The notes below the pieces were generated by a model, which saw nothing but the letters and a program-made list of their open reading frames with translations, did not search any database and was not told the DNA's origin. This document shows positions 1 to 10,684 of a stretch of DNA of 64,000 nt, piece after piece. Location of the stretch: contig NC_051445.1 in NCBI RefSeq assembly GCF_001649575.2, positions 4,139,012 to 4,203,011 on the forward strand, in the 5' to 3' direction. How positions within the stretch are numbered: the first letter of the stretch is position 1; the number at the start of each line of letters is the position of its first letter. The translations under genes and the position numbers were made by a program. The DNA comes from Kryptolebias marmoratus (taxonomy: Eukaryota > Chordata > Actinopteri > Cyprinodontiformes > Rivulidae).

Positions 1-28
1 ACAATGAAGGATGGTGACACCACTACAT

Positions 29-82
29 ATCCATCCATCCATGCATCCATCCATCCATCCATCCATCCACCCATCCATGCAT
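29..82. repeat. CATC-type microsatellite
   Basis: A run of CATC/CCAT units broken by two GCAT variants. Similar runs at about 3,601 and 50,681 are attached to a fish interspersed repeat. Here the right flank does not resemble that repeat, so this may be a free microsatellite or a strongly decayed tail. Confidence 0.85.
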
Positions 83-706
83 TTGTTTACCATTTCATGC
101 AAGATTGTTTTATCGTTTTGTCTTTTGTTTTACTTTTTCTTTTTTATACTTGGCAACATTGGCAGCCAATGGTCCCAGACTCAGTTCAGTTTGGTTGTGT
201 TACCTGTGTTCACAGAGGGGAGGTGGAGAAGAGGAAGCACAGTGTTTGTTTTTTCTCTCAGGATGACCAAGGAAACTAACCAACTCACTCAACCAAGACA
301 AGGTAACCAGTCAGAGGCAGATCGGAGCAGGACGTGCATGCCTTTGCTGTTGCTGACAGATGCTGCAACCAGACAAACTATAGGCATTTTTGTTCAGTGG
401 AGAGAGACACGATCAACAGGAGTGAGCCTAAATAAGCAGCTAGGATTTCTAAACAAGCCCAGAAAACCACGACCTGCTTCTGTCAACATTTTCAAGTGAA
501 TTCACAGAAAAACAAGCTTAAAGTTGCGTATAATAAGCAGACTTGGCAACCGGGTGTCAAACGTTTTAGTCCAGCTGATCAGCGCGTTCAGTTTGTCTAA
601 ATGTTTACTCAGCTCCTGGTGGACTGACACATTCAGCAGCCTCAGCACCGTCAGCATAAACACTTCCATGCTCCACACACGCGTCGTAACACCGAAGGTT
701 CAGGTC

Positions 707-1000
707 GTTCGATTGAGAAAACAGCAACAGACTAAACAAACTGTGTCGTGCAAAAGTGTAGAGGTTTAATATTAGCCAATGCTGCATTATTTCACACCAG
801 TATGTCATTTTGGAGAAAGAGTTGTTTTCTACGACTGAAAAACATTTGCAAAAAAAGTTTGGTTAGTCATTAGCTTAGCTTGGTTAAAGACTTTATTTTC
901 TCCATACGCCTTGTTCTGTGGCTGACTGTTAAGGTAATAACTATTGGTAACAGAACATCACATCAAAGCTGACTGGACTGTCTTTTAAAAGAAAGATAAG
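707..1000 (+). repeat. Diverged dispersed repeat, copy 1 (pair with 47,982-48,270)
   Basis: The two segments share an ordered series of words: GATTGAGAAA..CAGC, TATTAGC.AATG, TTAGC.TAGC.TGG, AAAGACTTT, TTTCTCCATAC, and CTGA.AACTATT near the end. Same order and spacing over about 290 bp argues for common descent. The family is not one I can name. Confidence 0.5.
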
Positions 1001-2134
1001 ATACTTTATCAGAAAAAGGTGTGGCTGCAATAGAAGCTGAAGGTGTGCCTCGTGACTTCATTCAGAGCTATGCTGGCAGCAGAGCTTCAAGGACAAACTC
1101 AGAAAACATTTAGGTGCATTCCATGTAAAATGTACCCGAGGGTACCAAATGAAATTTTCACTTTTTTTTTTTTTTATTTGTATGATGGGAAATTCTCAAA
1201 CACAGAAACCACAGAGGATGACCTATCTTATCAAACCTTACAGTGGGGATCAGGAGGAGTTTAGACTTTACTACTTTTAGGCTAACCTGCTCATAAAGAA
1301 AGCATTTACTCAGTTTGGCCCTTGTGTGAGCAACTTCTTCCTTTTTTTCTCTTTTCAGGGGTTGCCCCAGCAACTAATCAGAAAATGAATCAACACACAA
1401 CTGTCTCAAACAGTCAAAACTGCACTGAGTGAAATAAGGAGAATATATTGAATACATGGTCATTTTTATCACTTGACTTGCAAATGTGTAAACATGTTTG
1501 TTAAACACATCTGCTTTGTCATAATTAGGAGAAATGCCGTGAAGAAGAAGTTCAAGTTCAAGTTCTTCTTCTGATGGGAAGTAAAAAACAATCACCCACT
1601 AAACGTAAATGTCAAATCAAATGTGAATACGCTGTTTTCTTGCTGATCAAATTCGTATTTAACACTTTGAAAGGCAGGTGCACAGATGTTGCTGAGGCAT
1701 GGCTGTAGAAGTGTGCAGCTGTGTGAAGTGAGGTTTGGTGTAACACATTAACAACCACGTCGCTGTGACTTAGCTAATTCTGCAAAACGGCCTTGCTTAT
1801 CGGAAGCACAAACACCGTGCTAAAACACCTCCCCTGGTTCTGCAGAATTTCCTTAAGGTAATGGCACATTGGTTTTTGCACTAATGTGTCAAAATAGCTT
1901 GTGTTCATCTAAATATTTACCCCGTACCATTATAATTAACCTCCTTCTGAGAATCATTCATCTTCCAGGGTCACTTCAGGACTGGCTGATTGTGTAAAAT
2001 GTAATCTACAAAACCCTTTTGAGCTCATTATCTTTACATTCATGCATTTATGATGCTGATTAATCCCAGGAACTTCCATATAAGTCAGTTTGGAGTGATA
2101 AGCAAGGAATGCTTATCACCTTAAACCCAGTCAT

Positions 2135-2530
2135 CTTATGTTAAAAAAGTCTGAGTTGTAGCTTTTTTTAATCAAACCTTTAAAATCAGTTAGAGATGTA
2201 AATCTAATTAAACTTTCTGAAAGTTTCATGCAGATCCGTCAAGTGGTTCATGAGATATTTTGCTAACAGACAGACAAAGTTCACTGTCAATGGGTAATGG
2301 TGAAACTTTAAACAAAGATGTCACACAGTCTGTTAGCACTTAGATTGTATGTTGGGGGTCAGTGTCAGCTACTACCACATCAAAGTTTAGGTCAGTGTCT
2401 GTAAAACTGAATGAGTTAAAGCCAGTTACGGGTTTTCTAAGGTTGGTTGGCTGTGGCGGCCATCTTGAGTCAGAATGACTCCAAAATGTAATCAGTTGTA
2501 GATTATTGCGATACATGATAACTAGAGACA
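2135..2530 (+). repeat. Unnamed interspersed repeat family X, copy 1
   Basis: Shared words with the other copies include TTCATGAGATATTTTGCTAA followed by CAGACAGAC, then CAGCTACTACCACA, CTGTAAAACTGA.TGAGTTAAAGCCA, and GGCTGTGGC.GCCATCTTGA. The order matches the long copy at 8,430-9,015. No coding capacity or clear termini are visible. Confidence 0.6.
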
Positions 2531-3600
2531 GAACTGGAAGCTGGAAGCTGAAGCCACAAAGACCGAGCTCCCTTTAGTGGCTGGCTGAAGGGAGCATGTA
2601 AGCAAATGGGACATTTTCCCAACTAAAAAATAAAAATACACTTCAGATCATTTTAATCAGGTGCAGATTTTTGTTCATTCACTTATTTCTTTCATCGCTG
2701 CTTTACATTAAAAGATGCATTTCCCCTCTATTCATTTAGTTTTATCAAATATTTGAGGTTTAAAGAATTTGCTAAGAGTCTGTTTGTAAGTTTGTACTGT
2801 CATTAGGTGGGACCATAGTACTGAAGTTTCGCCCCACGCCCCTGATGGGAAGATTAACCAAAATAACATTACATAATTTTCTAAGAAATGCTTCTTGAGG
2901 TTAAACCTGCACTAAAGCCAAAAATAGAGATGCATTGCCAGAGTGACCCACTTTGCTCTTAACCCTTTATATCTTAAACCCCCAGCACCCAGCAGGTTGT
3001 GTATGTTGTATCTGTTGAAGACCTACAACCTGTGGTTACTCATTGCATCTGCAGTAGATGACTTGTAACAAAGTGAGTTCTTCAATGAATTTAAAAAATA
3101 CAGAGGTTTTAAACTAAAAGTATTACGTAAGATTAGCAGACTCACAACTCGTACCACTCCTAACCAGATGTGACAATTTTTCAGGCGTGGTAGTCTTGAC
3201 TAATACTGATCGAGATGTTCTCTAACAAGTAAACAGACTTCGAGACAAACTATGAGAACATAAGGTGCGTCATCACGGTGCGGTTCCACCTTAACACTAC
3301 AAGAGTTTTATTTGTCTTCGCAGAATTTTCTTTAAACACTTTGGCAATGAAATGTGCCATCTGTGAGCTGCAGACTCTGTTTGCTCTCTGCTGCATACCA
3401 TTTTAAAGATTCTTAAAATGCATTGTTTTATTTTACATAAAGTATATAAAAACATTGGTTTTGTACTTATTAAACCATTTTAGGACCCCTCATGTTCTGT
3501 ATAAACAAGTTGATTCACCGTGTTTCTGTTTTTTTTTATATTTTATATTTTGATTTCCAAGTTTTGTAAACCAAAACTTGTAAATTAATGAAATAGTTTT

Positions 3601-3945
3601 GCATGCATCCATCCATCCATCCATGCATCCATCCATTTTCTTTACCCACTTCTCCTCTCCCGGTTGCGGGGAGCTGGTCTCTATCTCCAGAGGTCACTGT
3701 GTGCGAGGCGGAGGACACCTTGGACATAGAGACAAATGAGACAAACAACCATTCACTCCCTCACTTACACCTAGAAACAATTTAGAGTTACCAATTAACC
3801 TAACATGCATGCTTTTGATCAGTGGGAGGAAACTGGAGCACCCAGAGTAACCCCACATGCAGAACATGCAAACCCAGAAAGGACAGGAGTTGAACCTGTG
3901 ATCTTTTTGCTGTGAGGCAACAGCTCTAACAACTGTGACGCCATG
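3601..3945 (-). repeat. Fish interspersed repeat with CATCC tail
   Basis: A CATCC run (3,601-3,636) is followed by ATTTTCTTTACCCACTTCTC, a core with GGGGAGCTGGTCTC, then AATTAACCTAACATGCATG, a GTGGGAGGAAACTGGAG block and a GAACCTGTGATCTTTTTGCTG block. This is the layout of a very common fish repeat whose simple tail marks one end. The tail lies at the low-coordinate end, so the element reads on the minus strand. Shorter copies lie at 48,361-48,466 and 50,681-50,797. Confidence 0.75.
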
Positions 3946-5755
3946 ATTGAGTTATAATTTCAGTTAATTGATCTTAATCATACTAAAATGACAATCGCTT
4001 TGACCTGAATTGTGTAATGATTTGAAATGAATGCTTTTGTACTTTTTTGAGCCGTGGGATGACTTTTTGTTGTGAACTGAATTACAGTTTGTTCTTTTCT
4101 TCTTTTTTCCCCAAGATTTGTCTCAAATTTTGCGAGCAGCTTTTAAAAAGTTTACTGAATTATCTTTCAAGATTTGGTAAGTATGAGCCAGGAGGACTTG
4201 ATTAAAAAAAAACTGATGGGGCAGCAAAACAAGATACAAATGAGAACTGAACATGAGGACCACGTAGGGAACAGGTAAATAAACTGTCAGGGTAGTAAGG
4301 TCTCCTGGCAGATAACAAAAGGGTTAATAAGAGCAGGGCGTATAAGTATGCAGGGAGGAATGAGAATGAGTGGTGACAGATGAGGCTAATGAACACGAGG
4401 AGCAGGTGTGATTGGGTAACTAAAGGTAAGAATGACTGAGGGAGACGTCTGAGGAACGAGACAAACTAAACAAACTAAAGTAACACAACAAGGAAACATG
4501 AAAAAATAACAAACATCAACTACAAATCTACAAAACAAAACAGAAAGTTGACACCATCTTTGAAACATTTTGTGCAGCTTAGTTGGTAAAAAATGTCTTA
4601 GAAAAAAGAACCAATTGTTTTGTCCTCTGGCTGTTTTGAAAGAACAAATAAGAAAACAGGCACAAGACATTCCTGCACCTGTAGTCACGACTTCTCCCAT
4701 CCGGGTGCCAACATGGTTAACTCACGGAAAAACACAGCTTTTAAGGAAATCTGACACAAAAACATTGATAACTTAGTCACACATTCCAGTGCTTGAGTTT
4801 CAGTTTAAAGTATAGCAATAAGAAATAAAGGCTAGTACCACAAATACTGGATTTATTCAGTTTAAAATAACAACATCTTAATCAGAAGAAAACATTTCTT
4901 AAACAGCTCATTTTGGACATAAGAACAAGACTCTGCAATCTTTAAAGATCTCTTTAGTTCCACAGGGAAATGTATCTGAAGGCTGCAGACTTTGCCGCCC
5001 AAAGTTCCTCCTTTTATTCAAATAGTTTTTATATTTGCATAGTTTTTTTAGTTGTCGACGTTTGGTTTACAGCGGCTGATGTGTTTCATTCTCATGCTTT
5101 ACAGAAATCCACAGTTTTTAATCATCTTTCCTTCTCAAGATCGTGTTTATCTGCAGCTTCCTGTGGTCTGAATCTTATCAAATTCAAGAATTTCAGTTCT
5201 CAGAACTCACGTGGCATGATTATCACTCGAGCGAAACAAAAAGCTTACTCACCAGTCCAACTAGAGTTTGTGTTTTACCTTTACCTCTTTAACTGAAGTG
5301 TTTTCTGGGAATGAATGCACCAACTAGACTAACCCTCATCAACAACAGCAGTGTTGTTCAGACTTTTACTCATGTGTGGAAAAAGGACTTGAAATACCAT
5401 CCTGACCTTCGGTGAACTGCGAAATGTATAGACAAAATCCAAGCTAATTTAAAATAAAACTGCTGTATGGTCATATAAATGTACAGAATCTACTGGCAGG
5501 GGGAAGGGTTTATGTTTATGCCTGTTAAAAATCTGTGTGGAGAACATCAGTTAGTCTGACTGAGCTTTTCAACAAAAAATAAATACATTTTAACGTCATA
5601 ACAACCAGTACCTTTAAGAGAAGAAACCTGAAAACACTGGCCATGATCAGCAGGTGAGAGGAGATGGATTTCATCAGTAAATAAGACAAACTTATTTTGT
5701 CGCAGTCGGGCAAAAACCTTGTATCACCATTTTTCAGCATTCATTTTTGCATAAA
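3946..5755. other. Gene-poor stretch
   Basis: No gene recognised. Positions about 4,195-4,545 read like a worn fish repeat, with GAGGAGCAGGTGTGATTGGG and GAGGAACGAGACAAACTAAA blocks, but I could not fix its ends or class. The remainder shows no exon signals. Confidence 0.5.
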
Positions 5756-5950
5756 CCAGTGGTGTCCAGTCCTGGTCCTGGAGGTCCACCATCCTGCAGG
5801 TTTTAGATGTTTCCCTGCTCTTCAGCAGGTCTTCAAGTTCTGCAGAAGCCTGTTAATCACTCAGTCATTCAAATCAGGTGTGTCAAAGCAGAGAAACATC
5901 GAAAACATGCAGGCTAGTGACAATCCAGGACCAGGGTTGGACACCACTGG
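5756..5950. mobile_element. Short non-autonomous inverted-repeat element (hAT-like MITE)
   Basis: The ends are perfect inverted 12-mers, CCAGTGGTGTCC and GGACACCACTGG. The inverted similarity continues about 25 bp with two mismatches (..GTCCTGGTCCTG against CAGGACCAGGG..). The interior contains AAACATGCAGG and TTCTGCAGAAGCCTGTTAA, shared with the 50,364-50,576 element. Flanking octamers GCATAAAC and GCGTAAAA agree at six of eight positions, suggesting a decayed 8-bp target duplication. There is no transposase. Confidence 0.75.
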
Positions 5951-8429
5951 CGTAAAACCAACTCTACCAGTCACTCATCACATCTGTGTGTGGTTTTATG
6001 GATCAGTATCCACTGAAAGGCCTCAAAAAGAACTTGCGACATCACAGAGTTTATTTATTTTAAAATAAAGATATTAAGTTCTGTTAGGTTGCGTTTTTGG
6101 CCAAACAAGGTTTCTGTCCAACAGCAACATTTTCAAAATTTATTTTAATTGCTTCACTGAACTGTATCTTTAACTGTTTCAATAGTTATGATTATTATTC
6201 CTATTACGAATGGTTCTGTCACTCAAAGAATCTGAGACATGCAGTTTTAAACAATGAGTCTGCGCTGAGATGCTCACGTGCCTTTTTTACGCGTTTTCAT
6301 TGCGACACTAGAAATTTGCATTTCTTTTTTGAGTGCTAGAACAAGTTTGAGAACAGGAATACATTTTCGTCGAAACAATCGTACATTGTGTGTATCGGTG
6401 GTTCAATCTGCAACAGAAAATAACCAAAATGATCATTATCAAAGTGAGTTTGAGTGTCCTGAAATGTGAAAAGTGAAAAAAAATTTTTTTTTTTTTTTTA
6501 AGAAATATGGGCAATAAGCTCATTCTGGATGACCGGGCTGTGCTCTTTAAGGTCTAATTAATAAAGATTTATTAAAACGTGACACTTCATGGTTCATTCA
6601 AGAGGGTGGAGAGACAGGACACATCCAGCTTGTTTATTTCTAATAATTTATTACAAAAGAAATGTAAAGCAGAGGGAATGCTAGGAATGAGACAAGCAGC
6701 AGTATCTGTCTAATCTAACAATGTATAATTACCAGCAGCAGTTTCCTATGAACAGACTGTACGTCCTCTGCACATGACGAATCTGTTACAACAAATGAGG
6801 ACGTCTCAGTGACCTATCACTCAATCTTACTTTCCATTATCTTTAAGTGAAGCTCAAGCGTTTTTATTTCTCTGCAATCTGTCTGTCTCCATATCTTCAT
6901 CTGCAGACATGCCGTCCCGAGCTCGAGCTGATCACACGATGACTGTGAATCATCTGGAGACGTCACAGAAGAACAGACTTGAAAGCATCTGTACAAAAAA
7001 ATGCAATAAACAACAACAACAACAGCTATGGCTGCCTCAACACGTGACTGCGTGAGACCAAAACCAGCTTCAAAATGACTCTAGAAGCGATAAATGACAG
7101 TGACGCGGATTCTTTTTTTATTTTACCACACAAATAAAGCACAACAAATGCTACATTCAGTATTTTTGAAACACAATGTTGGTTTTGTTTTTACTACAGG
7201 TGGACCAAGTTTAAGAGAAAAGCTTTTTTTTTTCCAATTTTAAAAAGAAGTTTGTTGAAAGCATTGGTCACATAAATACCAACAAAACCCACCAAGTGTA
7301 TGTTTTTAAGATTGTAGGGAGTCTGGAGCTCAGCCTTTCATTTGCATTTCTGTCTATTTTTGTATCAAAAACTCTGGATGCTTCTTTATATCTGTCAGCG
7401 GGACTTCCAGTAAAAATAATCTTTGGTTCACTACTGTCTGACAGAACACAATGCACACAACCTGCATTTGTTAACATAAAACTAAACTTTATAGTACAAA
7501 ATGCTGCTTGATGCTTTCTCCTCGCATTCAGAAGTCATATTATCATCACTGATGTGCTGATTTGTGAATTATGATGAATACATCATCAGTTATGTATCTG
7601 TATGCAGTTTCCTTTCATTTAAGTGGTGGTTTAACTTTGTTATAGTATCAAATTTGTAAAACATTGTAGCAGGAGTTGGTTTGTTCTAACTTTAGAGAGC
7701 AGGACTAATAAAATGAAGTAAGAATAAAGAACGCTCTGTGCCAGTGTTTGCTGTGGCAGCGAGGCCTGATAAAGCTGAATGAATGAAAAGCTGAATGGAG
7801 CCAGATGGTGTCGGCATCCATGCTGTTCACGGTCCATGCTGTTCACGGTCACATGGCAGATCGCGTTTCTGATCTTTGTCTCTGAAGCCCGCATGCTTTA
7901 TGGAAAGAGGGGAGATCAGATTTCCCCGAGTCTTTGATGTCTCCTCCTCCCACGCTTCTCCGCCTCCTCTCTTTATAAGAGCTGTTCGCCCTCCCACCCA
8001 GACAAGCACAAGCAAACACACACATGTGCCTTCTGCCGAGGAGAAATCTGAGACAGGACAGGATCTCTTTATGGAAACTGGCCGTGAGCCTAGAAGCCTC
8101 ACTGAATGAGTGCATGTGGAAAACATCTAGGATGGAATGCTCAACGGGCCAGACTCCAGATCTGAAGACGCCATGAGCTTTGTGTCCAGAAATATAAAAC
8201 TACTGACAGCTTTTTTCTCAATTACTTCTGCTTTTCACTGCAGTTCATGAAGTCGGTTAGTTGATTTGCAAAGAATTAAAACACAACAAGCCAAATCTGT
8301 ACCATTTTAGATGTTAATTACTTTTAAACAGTCTTAATTATTATCCAAAACGTTCTTGACAAGAGCGTGATAGCTTCAGAAAAATAAAGGTCTAACAATC
8401 CTTGCAGAAATCCATATCACCATAACAAT
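5951..8429. other. Gene-poor stretch with a possible promoter-like segment
   Basis: No recognisable protein. A poly-A/T tract lies near 6,477-6,500. TTTATT words near 6,636 and 6,647 could be minus-strand polyadenylation signals, but no exon ends there. A 16-bp tandem duplication (CCATGCTGTTCACGGT twice) lies at about 7,818-7,850. A TATA-containing, GC-richer segment lies at 7,900-8,110. Confidence 0.45.
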
Positions 8430-9015
8430 TATTATCTTATGTTGCGAAATGACAAAGTTGTCGTCGTTTTGGGGAAGTCTTGAAAAATGTTTTGTGCAAT
8501 CTTGTGCAATATCAGCTGCTACAGCAAATTTTAACACAATGTCTGTAAATTTAGTCATTTTGTGTTGGCTAATGTCAGCCATCTCGAATTAGACTGAATC
8601 CAAAAAGCTTTTCAGTTGCAGAGGTACATCAAATGATTCATTTTTGGAAGTCTCTGTGGAATTTGTCTGGTGGTTCGTGAGTTATTTTGCTAACAGACAA
8701 ACAGAGTTGATTCCAACATTAATGCTAAAGTTTTAGGCAAACATTATAAGCAGTGAGTAGCACTTGGAGTATTTGTTGTCAGTGCCTCTCAGTTAAAACT
8801 ACAACACATATAAACACAATATCTGTAAAACTGACTGAGTTAAAGCCATGTTTGTGTTTACTATGATTCCTTTGCTGTGGCAGACATCTTGATTCAGGTT
8901 AACTCTAAAAGATGTACACTAATGAAGACTTTCTCCAAGTTTAAATAACATTTGCTCAGTGGTTCATGAAACAGACACAGGCTGACATAAATATAAGAGA
9001 AAAACATTATCACCC
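8430..9015 (+). repeat. Unnamed interspersed repeat family X, longest copy
   Basis: This is the fullest copy in the window and seems internally duplicated. TCAGCTGCTACAGCA..CTGTAAATTTAGTCA..GTCAGCCATCTCGAAT..GGTTCGTGAG..TTGCTAACAGACA is followed by a second round: AAAACTACAACACA..CTGTAAAACTGACTGAG..GCTGTGGCAGACATCTTGATT..GGTTCATGAAACAGACA. It ends with AACATTATCACCC. Six other fragments match parts of it. Confidence 0.6.
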
Positions 9016-9569
9016 GCCCTCAAAACTTCAAATGTTGGTTTGATATTAAAGTTATTTTTTATTAACCCTCATCCTTTCAAACTGTTATAATTCTGGTTCT
9101 TCCTTATCATTGGTTAGGTAAGTTTAGGAGCTGTTAACCCAAATTCACATTGTGACCTTAAAACACACATTATATTGGCTGTATCTGCATGAGTCTAACA
9201 CATACTTTAGTTTTAAGTAAGTAAGCTAAACAAATACATTGTTTGAGTTAGTCAAAGTTGTCCCGAGGGATTTATTCACTGAGAAACAATGACACATTGT
9301 TGGTGAAGATTAATCATTTAAGGAAACAAAAGCACATTTTTACAAAGACATCAAAGTATAATCATAAGCCGTAAAAAGTTTGTCTGTTCTTGGTCTGAAT
9401 TTCTGACGTTAGAAGCTCAAACCCAGGACCAGACAAGAGTTGGCTTCAGGCTGCAGTTTTGCAAACCATAATATTTACATTCAGCATGTGACCTAAATTT
9501 CCATACGGCCCTGTTTACTGGCGGTGGTGGGAGGGGCTAATCCATTTTAACAATCACTCGGCATCTCCA

Positions 9570-9915
9570 TCTAATTTATACTGCAAAACAACGTGGCATT
9601 TAAAGCATCTCTTTGATTGCATTGTTGTGAGGGACTTGTGGTTTCAGGGGTGGCGGGATCCCCCACCCTGCCTGGATCCGCCAGCCAGACTGCTCGGGTC
9701 AAGGGGGCCCCTTCCCGCACACAGCCGCTTGGCGTAGGAGGGAGTGTTCTTCCTGTAACTGGGCTGATGTCAGGCCTGAGGAATGCTGAAAACAGAACAC
9801 ACTGGGGGGCCTTGTTCTCTCGCTCCGAATAGTCCTTGGGCGGGAATCCAAACCACATGCCACACACATGCAGAGAGGGGGCCGGTCAGGGGACTGAGGA
9901 GGACCAGAGAAAAAC
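9570..9915. other. GC-richer unique island, possible regulatory element
   Basis: This roughly 350-bp block is clearly richer in G and C than its surroundings and has no match elsewhere in the window. Both strands have open frames of about 70-98 codons, but none resembles a known protein and the overlap suggests composition rather than coding. It contains GGGCGGGAATCC (E2F-like) and a CATTGTTG SOX-like word. Function unknown. Confidence 0.3.
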
Positions 9916-10204
9916 ACACTGACAATCTGAACACAGCCTGTGGCTGTTTGGACTTTGTTTAACAGATGATTTCAGGTAAAACCGTTGGAAATATTCAAAA
10001 GAACTTTTCAGCTTTTACCATTTATTATTAAAAATTTGTGAATTCAAAATAAACGCTGAATTAAAGACAGTTTCTCATAAAGAAGTTTCAAAATACAAAA
10101 ACCTGAAGATCAATATGATCATCCTAATCCTTAGATGAACAAGTAACCTGATCAGTAACTAGCAGTCCTGAATGAATGCATGTTGCCCGTTTCATGCCAG
10201 ATTT

Positions 10205-10480
10205 GCAGAATACAATCATCTTATGTTGAGAAATGATGGAGCCATTTTGGTGAAACCCTAAAAACAACATTATGTGAAACCTTCATGTTATTTGGTGGCA
10301 TTTTGCATGAACTTGTGTAATCTGTTAGAGCTTGGATTATGTGTTACTTTCAGCTACTACCCCACCAAATTTTACCTCAGAATATGTAAAATCCCAGTTG
10401 GTATAGCCATTTTTATGTAAGCTAAAGTCTATTAGCTGTGGCAGCCATTTTGAAATGGAAGTTAATAATTTGTAGACGTA
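10205..10480 (+). repeat. Unnamed interspersed repeat family X, copy 3
   Basis: Matches the family in order: ATCTTATGTTGAGAAATGA, CAGCTACTACCCCACCAAA, TGTAAAATCCCAGTTGGTAT, and TAGCTGTGGCAGCCATTTTG. The right part of the family consensus is missing. Confidence 0.55.
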
Positions 10481-10549
10481 CAGTCAATAACTTTATGAAA
10501 CTTTCCGAATAAATCATTCTATGGAGACTATTCAGTGCTTTAGATTGCG

Positions 10550-10684
10550 TTCATACACTGATGGTGAACATCGGTTCAGTGTCTTGCTCAGGGACACTTC
10601 GACATGTGACTCCTGCCAGGAATCAAACCTCCGACTCTCTCACAGGAGGGCGACTGCTCCAACCACTGAGCCACAGCTTCCCCA
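10550..10684 (-). repeat. tRNA-derived SINE-like fragment
   Basis: Read on the minus strand it starts GGGGAAGCTGTGGCTCAGTG, with an A-box-like TGGCTCAGTGG (10,665-10,675). GGAGGTTTGATTCC follows as a degenerate B box (10,619-10,632), then GTGTCCCTGAGCAAGACACT. The same module lies at 33,724-33,904. It is the tRNA-like head of a fish SINE rather than a working tRNA gene: no cloverleaf closes and no CCA-proximal acceptor stem pairs. Confidence 0.65.

Larger units (their letters stand above)
83..3600. other. Gene-poor stretch with decayed repeats
   Basis: No reading frame here shows a recognisable protein or a convincing splice pattern. The stretch holds a poly-T run near 1,160-1,173, a segment (707-1,000) repeated at 47,982-48,270, and a copy of an unnamed interspersed repeat (2,135-2,530). 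The rest is AT-rich and unassigned. Confidence 0.6.

Noticed and set aside
7827..8126. Overlapping 99- and 88-codon minus-strand frames
   Set aside because: Three frames are open at once on both strands in a GC-richer block; this reflects composition, and none has family features.
9571..9917. 98-codon minus-strand frame in the GC-rich island
   Set aside because: Competing frames on both strands and no recognisable domain or splice sites; kept only as a possible regulatory block.
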